Shown here: in pieces, positions 47,392 through 57,700 of the stretch | Numbering within the stretch: the first letter of the stretch is position 1 | Layout of the letters: the number at the start of each line of letters is the position of its first letter | Source of the DNA: Tritrichomonas foetus | Lineage: Eukaryota; Parabasalia; Tritrichomonadida; Tritrichomonadidae | Assembly (NCBI GenBank): GCA_001839685.1 | Contig: MLAK01000594.1 | Coordinates: 147,479 to 211,478, forward strand | Direction of reading: 5' to 3' | Length of the DNA: 64,000 bases | Notes under the pieces: generated by a model | Told to the model about the DNA's origin: nothing | The model's database searches: none | What the model saw: only the letters and a program-made list of their open reading frames with translations | Made by a program: the position numbers and the translations under genes

Positions 47392-50300
47392 TTATTGGAA
47401 GAATGGAGTAAGTTCGGGTAAATTAATAAAGTTTGTTCGATATTTCATAAAAGCTGCCTGGAATTTTGTCAATCGATTTTGAACAAATTCAACTAGAAGT
47501 GGTTCAGACAGTGGAGGTCCCATTTGATTAAACAACAAACCAAACTGTTCTTGAACGTATTGTCTAAATGTTTCATCATAAGTATTAATAATAATTCCAA
47601 CTAAACTCTTAAAGAAGTCAGCATCAAAGATATAAGATGCTAGAACGATTGGACCAAGTTTATTAATTTTCGCATCATTTTTAGAAATAATGTATTGTAA
47701 AATAATTAGAGTATGTGGACGATAAAGTTGAACAGATTGAATCATTTCAGGTGAAGAAGTGGATCTTTGTAATAATGGACTTAAAACATCCCATGTATCT
47801 TGCCAAAGATCAGATTGTCCAACTAGCAAGCATTTTGAGGTAAATTTCATAATCATGTTCAAATTTGCATGATCTTCACTTGCAAAAAGTTCTGTAAGAC
47901 ATTTTTCATCACTTATAATGGCACTCATTGTTAATAAAATATGATTTAGCAATTTTGGATAATGAGAAACATCATCGAATCCATCATTCAAGGCATTCAA
48001 CATTTGGAAGAAAAGTTGACACATTTGATAGAATGAATGATCACCATAATAGCTCATTACTCCAAAATTAGCATATTTTGTTGTTAGACAATAACGAATT
48101 ACTTTAAATAATATATAAAACTTAGAGAAATTATTCTCACAGCTATTTAAAACTGTACCAACAATTTCTAAGCTTGTACGGAATAAAATTATTCCGAACC
48201 CGCTCGTTGGATCGATTACCGAATTCACAAAGCCGCTAGACTTGCTTTTATTGTTGCAAAGACGATCAGGAAACAATGAAATCCAAAGTCGACAAGTAAT
48301 ATTCACTATTCCAGGATTAGTTGAATTGTTTTTAATAATGTTTTTGGAATCTTCAAGATGACTTGAAGAAAACCATTCACAAACTTTCACGAATTTTTTG
48401 GATTGGCTTTGATCAGTTAAATAGTGTTTAAACATGCCTCTTAAATCGCAAAATAATGCAAAAATTTCATTTTGATTGGAATAGTTTGTTGATGCTAGTT
48501 CTTGAAACCTAGCATCGAACTTTCCTAGGAAAACAGCTAATTCTTGAAAAGTTTTTATTAATGAAGCATATAATCGATAAAGGTGAATTCTTGGTTGTTT
48601 CACTTTTTCAGGAGGAACACCTTCAAATGCTATTGATAAGCTTTGATTTAGTAATGCAGCTTTAATTGGTGTATTTTCAATGAATGTAGTACATTCTTCT
48701 TTGGATACCAATTGTTTAATAATATCTAAGATTCGAATATCCAAATTCGGAACATTTACGATGATCGCAAACGAGTTTAATTCCACTAAGATTCTTGCTA
48801 CGAAAATATTGATTAAGTTTTGTCTAAAGTTTTTATTTTGATCTTTTTCTTCTTGAGATTGACTGTATCTTTGTCCAGCAAAGTAAACTTTTTGATAGTT
48901 ATCAATGAATGCAACTATAGACCATTCAAAAACTGAGGTAATTTGCGGAGCTTGTTCAAACATCTGTGGTAAAGCAGGAGTTGTTGCAGTGATCAAACTA
49001 ACAACAGCTTCATACATCCTTTGTGCATTTACTTCTACTTCGTCTTTTGAGTGGAGGCTGCTCCTTCCAAGTCTCGATGAAATCACATCGACTAAAAAAG
49101 CGAGTTGTAATAAATTTGTAGGTGTTGTAGAGTTTCTTAAATTCATCTGTTCAATTATTATATCAATCACTTGATTATGGAATTTTTCAGAAATGGGCCA
49201 GATTGAATAATTTCCCTTTTGTACAATCTCAGCACTTAATATATCCAACCATTTTTCACTATCATTTGAAATTGCGTCTAATGTCGAAATGATATATGAT
49301 CTAATTACTTGAAGTGCAATATTTAGAATGAGTTCAATGAATTGCTGTTCAAGTTTCCAGTTTGCAATGACTGACCAAAAGTTGAAAAGGAATTGGATAG
49401 ATGATACATCGCCAGAAATAAATACAAATTCCGAAAATTGAGCTACACAGGTCAAAAAGCCACCAGCTATTTCTGTTTTTAAGAAAAAGTGTTCATTTAA
49501 TTGTTTGGCGATTATGTTTAAAATTTTACAAATTTCATGAATAGATTCTTCAGTATCAAATGAAGAGAGATTATTTAGTATTTCAATCATTTTTGATGCG
49601 AAGAAAGTGAAAAATTCATTTTTTTTGTGAATTCCTTCATAAAACACGCATGTAGCAGCAGCCATGAAATACAAAATTTGGAAAGCTTTATGTGAAACTT
49701 GAATTTGAGAAGGATCATTCTTATTTTCTGATGGATTTACTAGAAAGAAGATTCGAGCGAGAATCTCAGGTGTTGAAAAATATTGAGAAAACTCACGGGG
49801 ATAACTAATCTGTGAAATATTTGATGAATTTGGCAACTCACAAAAAGAGAAACATTGGCAAAGTAAATTTAAAGCAGGTAATAAAATATCTGAATCATCG
49901 ATTAAAATTAATGGATATACAGCATTAATAAAAACATGTAAATATGATGATTGAAATGACTTCTTGAGATTTCCTGAATCTAATGTATTCAAATGTGGAA
50001 GATTTTGGTTGAAAACATCTACAATGGATGTCATAATATAAAGAGCAGCAATTTTAATTGGAACTATATCAGAAGAAAACATGTTTTGAACATCTGAAAA
50101 AATCTGATTTGACATGATTGGAAATTGCTCAATAATGATTCGAAAAGTGATGGCATAGGCCTGGGATGCTTCACCAATGATTGCTGGAAAAGAAACAAAA
50201 CGCTGTGCATTTGCCAAAATGGCCTGTTTGAGAAAATCATAATGAATGGTCAAAATATTTTGCGGAAGTAGGCAGCCTCGAAGTTGAATGATTTGTTTCA

Positions 50301-50490
50301 TGCAGCTGAATGTGTAAACTACATGTATTTGTGAATCAATACATTTTCCTAAAAATTCTTGCAAAAATGATAAATATTCAATCTTAGAAGAGTATTCGAG
50401 TAATTTCGTAGCGCTTTCGGATTTGTTGTCATTTTGTTCTGAGTAATGAGATTGAATTAGATTATAAAAGATGGTAAAAGCGTCCTCCAT
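47392..50490 (-). CDS. Exportin-7 (RanBP16)-like karyopherin
   Basis: Nuclear export receptor of about 1032 residues made of HEAT repeats. Landmarks of the exportin-7 group are visible. SGFGIILFRTSLEIVGTVL (near 767-785) corresponds to the NGILLFRETSK block. YCLTTKYANFGVMSYYGDHSFYQM (near 798-820) corresponds to the NFGVFxLYGDxxLDxxL block, and a YPKLLNHILLTM segment to YPKLSQSYY. The frame is open 23 codons further upstream only through a TTG; the ATG at 50490 (MEDAFTIFYNLIQ) starts where the family's N-terminal HEAT begins. Subfamily is better supported than for the other karyopherin at 291-2966. Cargo unknown. Confidence 0.75.
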   Translation of the reverse strand: MEDAFTIFYNLIQSHYSEQNDNKSESATKLLEYSSKIEYLSFLQEFLGKCIDSQIHVVYTFSCMKQIIQLRGCLLPQNILTIHYDFLKQAILANAQRFVSFPAIIGEASQAYAITFRIIIEQFPIMSNQIFSDVQNMFSSDIVPIKIAALYIMTSIVDVFNQNLPHLNTLDSGNLKKSFQSSYLHVFINAVYPLILIDDSDILLPALNLLCQCFSFCELPNSSNISQISYPREFSQYFSTPEILARIFFLVNPSENKNDPSQIQVSHKAFQILYFMAAATCVFYEGIHKKNEFFTFFASKMIEILNNLSSFDTEESIHEICKILNIIAKQLNEHFFLKTEIAGGFLTCVAQFSEFVFISGDVSSIQFLFNFWSVIANWKLEQQFIELILNIALQVIRSYIISTLDAISNDSEKWLDILSAEIVQKGNYSIWPISEKFHNQVIDIIIEQMNLRNSTTPTNLLQLAFLVDVISSRLGRSSLHSKDEVEVNAQRMYEAVVSLITATTPALPQMFEQAPQITSVFEWSIVAFIDNYQKVYFAGQRYSQSQEEKDQNKNFRQNLINIFVARILVELNSFAIIVNVPNLDIRILDIIKQLVSKEECTTFIENTPIKAALLNQSLSIAFEGVPPEKVKQPRIHLYRLYASLIKTFQELAVFLGKFDARFQELASTNYSNQNEIFALFCDLRGMFKHYLTDQSQSKKFVKVCEWFSSSHLEDSKNIIKNNSTNPGIVNITCRLWISLFPDRLCNNKSKSSGFVNSVIDPTSGFGIILFRTSLEIVGTVLNSCENNFSKFYILFKVIRYCLTTKYANFGVMSYYGDHSFYQMCQLFFQMLNALNDGFDDVSHYPKLLNHILLTMSAIISDEKCLTELFASEDHANLNMIMKFTSKCLLVGQSDLWQDTWDVLSPLLQRSTSSPEMIQSVQLYRPHTLIILQYIISKNDAKINKLGPIVLASYIFDADFFKSLVGIIINTYDETFRQYVQEQFGLLFNQMGPPLSEPLLVEFVQNRLTKFQAAFMKYRTNFINLPELTPFFQ

Positions 50491-50653
50491 GAAAATTTTC
50501 GACCTTGGTGATTCAATGGAAATTTTGGGTATTTGAATTTGAATTTGGTCGGATATCAATGGAAGTGATTAGGCTAATTTTTTTCACCATAATTTAAGCT
50601 TGATGAGACTTTCACTTTATTTCGATGTAAAATTTTCAAAGACATGTTAATTA

Positions 50654-50661
50654 AAAAAGTT
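50654..50661 (+). promoter_or_regulatory. AAAAAGTT box upstream of Qc-SNARE gene
   Basis: Exact reverse complement of the 8-mer, 17 bp upstream of the ATG at 50678. It lies in the divergent promoter region shared with exportin-7. Confidence 0.35.
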
Positions 50662-50677
50662 AAAATTTTATCGATTA

Positions 50678-51367
50678 ATGGCATCTTTTGATCCTTTCCC
50701 CAGCATTCGCGAACAACTTAACGTTAAAATTGAAGCACTTGAACATCGAGCAAGTGAACTTGCAACACTTCGAAGGGCAGGTTCTTCACAAACAGAGTGG
50801 GTTGAAGCTGATCTTCGAAATCAATACGATCAGGCAAATGATTTGTTGAAAAACATCAGCGAAGCAAATAAAAGAGTTGCTCAAAACCCACAGCGCTTTT
50901 CGATTACACCTGAAGAACTCAATTCAAGAAATAATTTTGTCGAACAATCTACTCAACGTTTAAATATGATTGGNAAACAATTGAATACGCAACAAACTNC
51001 TAGCCGNGCTGCAGACAACAAAAGNAANCTNCNACGCCAAGCAGAAANTGAAAATCAAAAATTCATCGATAATGAATTGAATAAGCAGCAGGATATGCTG
51101 ATGGAGCAAGATAGAAAGCTTGATTATGGTCTTGAAGGTGTCCAAGAAATTAATCAAATAGCTAACGTCATCCATGACGAACTTGTTGATGATAAAGAAA
51201 GGCTTGATAACCTCGATGACAAAATGGACAGGAGAAAAACTGATTTGGATCGACTCAATAAAAAAGTTCTTGATCTTCTGAACACACCAAAGACATGGAT
51301 GATTATTGGATGTGTAGTTTTGACAATTATTGTTGTTGTTCTGTTTATTTGGGTGTTTATTGTATAA
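50678..51367 (+). CDS. Qc-SNARE-like tail-anchored protein
   Basis: 229 residues. An N-terminal helical region is followed by a SNARE motif (about 145-200) reading LDYGLEGVQEINQIANVIHDELVDDKERLDNLDDKMDRRKTDL, close to the Qc pattern ISxxINxELDEQEELLDxLDDEVD. A C-terminal membrane anchor (about 206-228) has few residues after it. The canonical zero-layer glutamine (ELDEQ) is replaced by Asp (ELVDD). Syntaxin-6/8-like is the closest by pattern; the Asp at the zero layer is also reported for the ER Qc-SNARE Use1, which is a competing idea. Eight ambiguous bases (50974-51048) lie in the coding region, so about six codons are unreadable. ATG at 50678. Confidence 0.65.
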   Translation: MASFDPFPSIREQLNVKIEALEHRASELATLRRAGSSQTEWVEADLRNQYDQANDLLKNISEANKRVAQNPQRFSITPEELNSRNNFVEQSTQRLNMIXKQLNTQQTXSXAADNKXXXXRQAEXENQKFIDNELNKQQDMLMEQDRKLDYGLEGVQEINQIANVIHDELVDDKERLDNLDDKMDRRKTDLDRLNKKVLDLLNTPKTWMIIGCVVLTIIVVVLFIWVFIV

Positions 51368-51874
51368 GCAGAAATAATTAACTTGAAAAATATAAAAATC
51401 CAAATTATTAAATATTTTTACTTTTCTTTTTGTCCTTTCTAAAACTTTTTATGACAATTCTTCAAACTCTTGTCTTTTTTCTTCTGCAATATTAATAAAA
51501 GCGGCATAGTTCAAATCCAAATCATTAATTTCATTCGATTTATTCGATTTTTTAGCCTTCTCATATGAAAAAAATAAGACTTTCTAGTAAAACTATTTCA
51601 TTCATGAGTTATAATGATAAATAATCTGCATTACGACCAAAAGTTAAGCCAGTAATTCAAATTCACATTTAGAATTAACTAAACATTGTAGTAATCTTTT
51701 TCAAGCTTGGTCTTAATAATCTGAGTAACTGCATATGGATTATCAAGGAACGAAAACACAAATACAATTTATTTTTATTATAATATATTTTCCAAATAAT
51801 TGTTTATAATAAAATAAATAAAGATATTTTATAATAAAGAAAAATTTTATTTCCCTTGCATAAAGTTCATCAAA
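51368..51874. other. Convergent intergenic region with second copy of the 62-nt element
   Basis: 507 bp. An AACTTTTT lies at 51443-51450, not next to a start. The repeated element is at 51656-51717. No protein gene was seen. Confidence 0.5.
51656..51717 (+). repeat. 62-nt conserved element, copy 2 (possible small RNA)
   Basis: Gap-free match to 38401-38462 at about 50 of 62 positions. The stem seen in copy 1 is only partly kept here (one G-U wobble and one mismatch). Same orientation relative to the flanking plus-strand gene. Confidence 0.55.
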
Positions 51875-52450
51875 TTATTGTTGAGCTTGTTCTGTTTCTT
51901 TCTGAGATTTGAGGTCTTTCAAAAACTGGATGACCTTAATTGTATGTTGTTGCATCCTTAACGTTCTCTCCTCGGCGGCTTTATCTGTTTCTGGATAGAG
52001 TCCCCTTGTGCTTAAATCCTCTATAATTTTGACAATTTGATCCTCGAGATCCATCAATCCTAAAATTGATACTTCTGTTTGACCTTTTGTTGCGGCTTGA
52101 AGGCAAATTGCTGAAAGAGTTGTTTGGAAGTTTGAAAGTAATGTTTTGAGGATGTCGCCAGGCCCTTTCTTTGCTCCAACATTTGATGTCAAAAGCTCTA
52201 AAAGAACCTCTTGAGCTTGTGTCAATTGGCCGTCTATTTCTTTGAGGTCTTCGTCGGTTGAATTAATGTTTTTCTGAATATCATCGAGATCTGGGATAGA
52301 AATTGAAAGGTCGTCAATAATATCGTTTTGTGCTCTTGCAACAAGCTCTAATTGTTGGTTTGTGTCTGCAGCTTGCTGGAATCTGTTTTTGGCTTCTGTT
52401 GGAAGAAGCATTAAGCGTGTAATGGCATCAGATGGATTGTTTCCACTCAT
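51875..52450 (-). CDS. Small helical protein, unknown
   Basis: 191 residues from the ATG at 52450 (two TTG-opened codons precede it). Almost wholly helical with heptad-like spacing (IIDDLSISIPDLDDIQKNINSTDEDLKEIDGQLTQAQEVLLELL), a central glycine/lysine turn (AKKGPGD) and a Gln-rich end. No transmembrane segment, no catalytic motif. Likely a subunit of a helical complex, but I do not recognise the family. A variant of the promoter 8-mer (CACTTTTTG, near 52464) lies upstream. Confidence 0.45.
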   Translation of the reverse strand: MSGNNPSDAITRLMLLPTEAKNRFQQAADTNQQLELVARAQNDIIDDLSISIPDLDDIQKNINSTDEDLKEIDGQLTQAQEVLLELLTSNVGAKKGPGDILKTLLSNFQTTLSAICLQAATKGQTEVSILGLMDLEDQIVKIIEDLSTRGLYPETDKAAEERTLRMQQHTIKVIQFLKDLKSQKETEQAQQ

Positions 52451-52917
52451 TTTCAAAATTAAGCTTCACTTTTTGAATGGTTTAGATTGTCAAAATTCTT
52501 ATTATTAAACGGGCATATCACGGCTTTTTTATCAAAAACTTCTTCGAATGAATTATTATAAAAAAATATCAAAATTATGTAGTATGTTTGACCTACTTGA
52601 TAACAATCCAAAATAAATTGTCTGTTGGCTAATATCTGAAAACAAGAAATGTTGTCAAACCTTTCTTCAAGACAATATTTTCTTCAGTTGTTTGATTATT
52701 ATTAAGAAAGATATGATAATTTGTTGGTTTCCATATTGTTGGTTAATTAATTTATTTTTGTTTCAAAACAGATAAATGAAGCTTAAATAAATTAAATAAA
52801 AAACGAATAAATAAAACAAAAATTTATATAAAACATTACGAATATTAGAAAACAATTTCGCGCATTGATCTATCACAATTACAATCAAAAACAATTACAA
52901 AATGAAACTTCAAAAGG
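52451..52917. other. Intergenic, nothing recognised
   Basis: 467 bp of AT-rich spacer. The only feature is the near-match 8-mer at about 52464 and poly(A/T)-rich stretches. Confidence 0.45.
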
Positions 52918-54372
52918 TTACTCTTCATCATCAGCTTCAGCAAGTTGCTCCAATAGAAGTAATCTTCTGATTTGACTTACTTCTTCAGGATATTCATCTT
53001 CCATTATATTCACGTATTGTCTTGCTGTATTATTAAATTCATTGTTAATATTTAATTTCAACTGTTCAAAAAGCTCTTCACCTAATTTAGCAGTTAATCT
53101 TTCTGTTATTTCTTCTGCTTCAGACTGTGCCTTTTCGGGATCACTTGGTAGCATCAAAACTTGAGAATTTAGTGACAATGAAAGTGACATTAAAACTTTT
53201 GTAGACTTTTTCAATTCATCCCATTCATTTTCTTCATTATTTTCTTCTTCTGAATTATTGTCTTCTTCATTATTTTCAATGCTTGGATCGTTATTGTTTT
53301 CATTTACAGCCTCTTCATCATCTGGATCATCATTTATTGACCTTACAGGAAGACAATTTGTTGTTCTTGCCTTTTTGGAAGCACGAATTGCCCATCTTGG
53401 AAGATCAAAATCAGGTAAAGGTAATTCTGTAGTTTTATCAATAATTTGTGGGACATTTTTCTTTTTTCGTCCAACTTTTTTACCTGATCCTCCACTTTTA
53501 TGTTTCTTTTTAGTGATTTTTTTTGTACGAGGTGCTGGACTAATTATATGAACACTGTTTAATTGACTTTCATTTTCTTTAACCATTGCTTGCATTCTGG
53601 CAGTAATAAACGGAATGGCCAAAATATCAGCAGCTGTTGGTCTAACTTTAGGATCTTGTTCGAGCATTGCATTCACTAATTTACGTAGATCTTCTGTATA
53701 ACGTGTAGTTAATGGCTCATAACCACCATTAAAAATCGCAACGATTAATTGATTGATATTTGATGCTTTAAACGGCTTTTTAAGTGCGCAAAGTTCATAT
53801 AAAATACAGCCGAGTGACCAAATATCAGTTTGACTATTATATGGTTCATTATTCCATATTTCTGGTGATAAATAATATGGTGTTCCAACTTTTGTTTCCA
53901 TGAGCTCGTTTGTTGTTTCAAGTGCTCGAGAAACACCAAAATCACCAACCTTTACAACTCCAACCCTTGTCATGAAAATATTCTGTGGCTTCAAATCTCG
54001 ATGAACAATTTTATGTTCATGAATATATCTCAAGGCAACAGTTATTTGAATAAATATTTTCAAGATTACATCTTCAGTTAAAAACCGGTTTTTTCGATCG
54101 GTGATGAACGAAGCCAGATCGCCGCCATCAATATATTCCATAAGGATATACAATTTATTATTTTCTTGGAAAGATTTATGGTAACGAACGATATAGGGAT
54201 GTTGTAACTTTTTCATATTTTCGATTTCTTTTAGAGTGTGATTTAGCGCGTCTTTTGATTCGATGTCAATTTCTTTAATGGCGAATTGTTCATTTGTGGC
54301 TTTGTCTTTCGCTAGATATACCTTCCCTGCTGCTCCAGATCCAAGAGTCTTAATGATTTGGTAACCAATCAT
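52918..54372 (-). CDS. NEK-family (NIMA-related) protein kinase
   Basis: 484 residues. The kinase domain occupies about 4-258, starting right at the N-terminus as in NEK1/5-like kinases: GSGAAGKVYLA, AIKEIDI (catalytic Lys), HRDLKPQNIFM, DFGVSR and GTPYYLSPEI, with the NEK-type YNSQTDIWSLGCILYEL and a small L-x-x-L-x-x-M C-lobe end. All catalytic residues are present. Basic (KKITKKKHKSGGSGKKVGRKKK) and acidic (DDPDDEE, EEDNNSEEENNEENE) segments follow, then a helical C-terminus (about 415-484). NEKs act in mitosis and flagella and are numerous in trichomonads. ATG at 54372. Confidence 0.85.
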   Translation of the reverse strand: MIGYQIIKTLGSGAAGKVYLAKDKATNEQFAIKEIDIESKDALNHTLKEIENMKKLQHPYIVRYHKSFQENNKLYILMEYIDGGDLASFITDRKNRFLTEDVILKIFIQITVALRYIHEHKIVHRDLKPQNIFMTRVGVVKVGDFGVSRALETTNELMETKVGTPYYLSPEIWNNEPYNSQTDIWSLGCILYELCALKKPFKASNINQLIVAIFNGGYEPLTTRYTEDLRKLVNAMLEQDPKVRPTAADILAIPFITARMQAMVKENESQLNSVHIISPAPRTKKITKKKHKSGGSGKKVGRKKKNVPQIIDKTTELPLPDFDLPRWAIRASKKARTTNCLPVRSINDDPDDEEAVNENNNDPSIENNEEDNNSEEENNEENEWDELKKSTKVLMSLSLSLNSQVLMLPSDPEKAQSEAEEITERLTAKLGEELFEQLKLNINNEFNNTARQYVNIMEDEYPEEVSQIRRLLLLEQLAEADDEE

Positions 54373-54740
54373 GCAAGATTTTACTAGTTTTTTTAAGAGA
54401 ACTTTTTGATCACAAAATACAAATATTACATATCTATCACTTTTTCTGTATTTATACGATCCAATAAAGTCAAAAAGTTGTTATATTAATGTTCACGAAA
54501 ATAACGGTTTCTAACTTTTATAGAATATAATTGGTCTAATCAATTGAAAATACTGTAGATGAAGCACCATGAAAGATTTTATTTTAACTTAATATCTAAG
54601 CAAAACATCTTTCAATCATAGACGGAGTATATATATAAATTTATAAAAAATTATGATATAAGTTTTTGAAGATTTTCGGGAATAAAAGAAAAAAAAATAT
54701 CTTATGTTATATTATATTTTTATCAAGAATTAAAAACAAG
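54373..54740. other. Intergenic with two AACTTTTT-type boxes
   Basis: The 8-mer is at 54400-54407 (close to the NEK start) and 54472-54479 (about 100 bp upstream). Nothing else was seen. Confidence 0.45.
54400..54407 (-). promoter_or_regulatory. AACTTTTT box upstream of NEK gene
   Basis: Exact 8-mer 28 bp upstream of the ATG at 54372 (AAAAAGTT on the coding strand). Confidence 0.45.
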
Positions 54741-57700
54741 TTATGCGTCTGGATTATTAAGTAATATATTGTAAGAAAGAATTTGACCATCTGGTGAACC
54801 AAATGTAACCACTGGTAAAATTGGATGGAAAGCTAGAATAGAATTAGGAGAAACTTCATTTGCTTTGTATTTACAATTTCCATCAGCTGCCATAATTATT
54901 GGTGATTCTTCTTTTGATGAAAATCCTAATATTGGTAATGCAAAATGCGCGTCAAATGAATCAATTTCCATTTTTTGTGATCCACAAGGCGTTAAATTGT
55001 TTGTGGACATATCCCATACTAAGCATCTTCCTGAGCTTGTTGCAGTGTAGATTAAATCTGCACCAACTCGATTGCCAGAAAGCCCAACAATTCGTTCACC
55101 AATGGAAACTGTTAATATTTTTTCATTGCATGGTGTTCTTGTATCAATTGCAGTAAATCCACCATTGTCAAAACCTAAAACACAAATATTTTGATTCCCC
55201 GGATGAATTGTGAAAGCTGTAATTTGTTTTGCTTCATCATCACAGGGCCATTCACCAATTAATTGCATAGATTTAGCTGCCCATAGTGCAAGTCCATCTG
55301 TTCCTCGAGCTGTCGCAATTGTCGACTTATGGCTTGATATTCGAGCAAATAAAGGAATAGAATCATTCACATAATTAATATCAGCTCTCCAAGAAGCATA
55401 AACATTATTACATTGTGGATACCATAAAAAGCAGCACCCATCAGATGTCCCTGCAGCTATAATAGTTTCTCTTGCTATCATATCACAACAAAGATCACTG
55501 ATTGATGTTGTATCTGATATTTTAATTGAATTGGATACTTTCATATCTTCATCTAATGTGCAAATGTGACAATTTTTTGTTGCTACGGCAGTTTGTAGTG
55601 TTTTTGGATCAAATGTAATTTTGACAGCTTCTATTCCATTTGAAGCAGCACGAGGTTGAAGATGAATGGTCGGAAGATTTATATTTCCAAAAACAACATC
55701 TTTGCAACTTCTTTTGTATTGATAAACTTCATCTTCTTGAGTAACTTTCCATTGTGCTGATTTGACTAGATGTTTTACTGCAATGTTATATAAAGCATCA
55801 GAATCACTTTCAAAAGTTGATATCTCTTTAGTTTCATCTTCATCTTCTTCAAATGAACTTTCGGTTAGTTTTAATGATGTAAAAGGTGGTGAAATAGAAT
55901 TTGATGCAGAAGATTTATTATCCTCATAAAAGTATCCTTTGTTCCGACATGCAAGAGAATGAATGGCTGGATGTGGATCATGAGTAAAGTATTCAATAAG
56001 ATAATGAACAATTCCAACAATATAATTTGTTGAATCTTCAAGGTGAGCAATTTTATCCACTGCCATTGCATATTCTGAAAAGGTTTTTGGTGATGATTGT
56101 AGCCAATTTTCTAATAGAGAAGTAAAGTTATATTTTTTAAGAGTAGATCCATTAGCAAAAGTTGAACTTGGGTTTCTTGAAGAACTCAAAAATCGAGACA
56201 AAAGTAATAATAGTTGATGTCTAACTAAAAATGAGGCATCTTTATATAAGTTAATTGCAAATAATATCAAATGCAAATTTAAAGCGCACTCATCTGATTG
56301 CATAAAGCATGAAAGAGCAGAAGTTGCAGCAGCACGAACTTCAGGTATTTTATGAAATAAGCAAACAGATATTTGAATATGTGATGAAGAGTTATAAAAA
56401 CATGAAAAATCTGCAGATAAAATTGAAAAAGATCTTTTGAGAAGAATTAAGAGCCATAGTATTAATTGAGGTGAATGAGCTGTTTGAATCGCATCCTTTG
56501 CTGCATTTATAAATTCTGATGACGCACATATTTGACGTAACGTTCGATTAAATATCACAACAGCAGCAAAAATGGCAGATAAAAGCGATCTTGTTGTCTC
56601 ATTAATACTCTCATCAAAAATAAATGATGGCAATATTGCCATATTTAATTCACTGTGTATTTGACATGCAAAATTTAGATCAAGTTGAAGAAGAGCTAAT
56701 ATTAAATATGCAAGTGATTGATATTCTTCATCACTTGATTCACGAGCAATTAGCTTTTCAAATAAATCGTTGAATTTTATGACACTTGCAATTTTTTCTC
56801 TATTTTTTAAATCCATTGCAGAATATTCTGCTAACAAAGTGATTGCCCGATCACATCCTGTTAATTGTGTTGTCGGATATCTTGCGAGGATGGTTAATAA
56901 GGAAACATCGATTTTAGTTTTTTTGTTTACTAAAAATGTTGAAAAGGTTATAATGGAACGATTGAAAAAATCTGTTGCAAAAGATGGTCGTGGTGATGTA
57001 GTTGACATAACCCATAAATCTAGTGTAGCTTGCCATTGATGCCAAAGTGGATGAGAAATTGTACTTGGTATTGCTGGATATGAAACAGGATGTACCTCAT
57101 AGGGTGATAATAAGTATTGTGACAAAATAAAATTCTTATAAAATGATGAGATGAATGAATCTTGATAAAACAGCAGATGATATAAATCTGGTTTCATAAA
57201 TCCTGCTGCGATTGCATCTGTAATAGTTGATAGAGTAGTATCCAATTGAATATCATTTGATGCTAATAGTAATTCCTCAATATGTGATAGTGGGAAATCT
57301 GAAGATAGAAAAGAAGTTCGATAATATTGAAGAACATGGCATAAAATTGATAGAGATATTGGTGTAAACAAACAAGTTGTCAAAAAATCTCTCGGTAAAC
57401 ATGGATCAATTGGCAGTTCTTCACCTTTACTTGTTGCACACAAACAAAACCAGTCTGTTTTATTAGAACTATCATAATTTAATGAATCATTTGATGCTTT
57501 AATAAGTCCATCTAATGCTGATTCTGCGCTATCACAATCAAAAATAAACCATGATGGTGGATAAAAACTTTCAAAAAGTTTTTTCAAGGAAAAAGGTCGA
57601 ATATTATCTGGCCTTCCATCAGATAAATTTAACGATGCTTTGGAAATAGGAGAAAAACCATATCCAATATAATGAAAAACACCTCTTCCATACCCTGATT

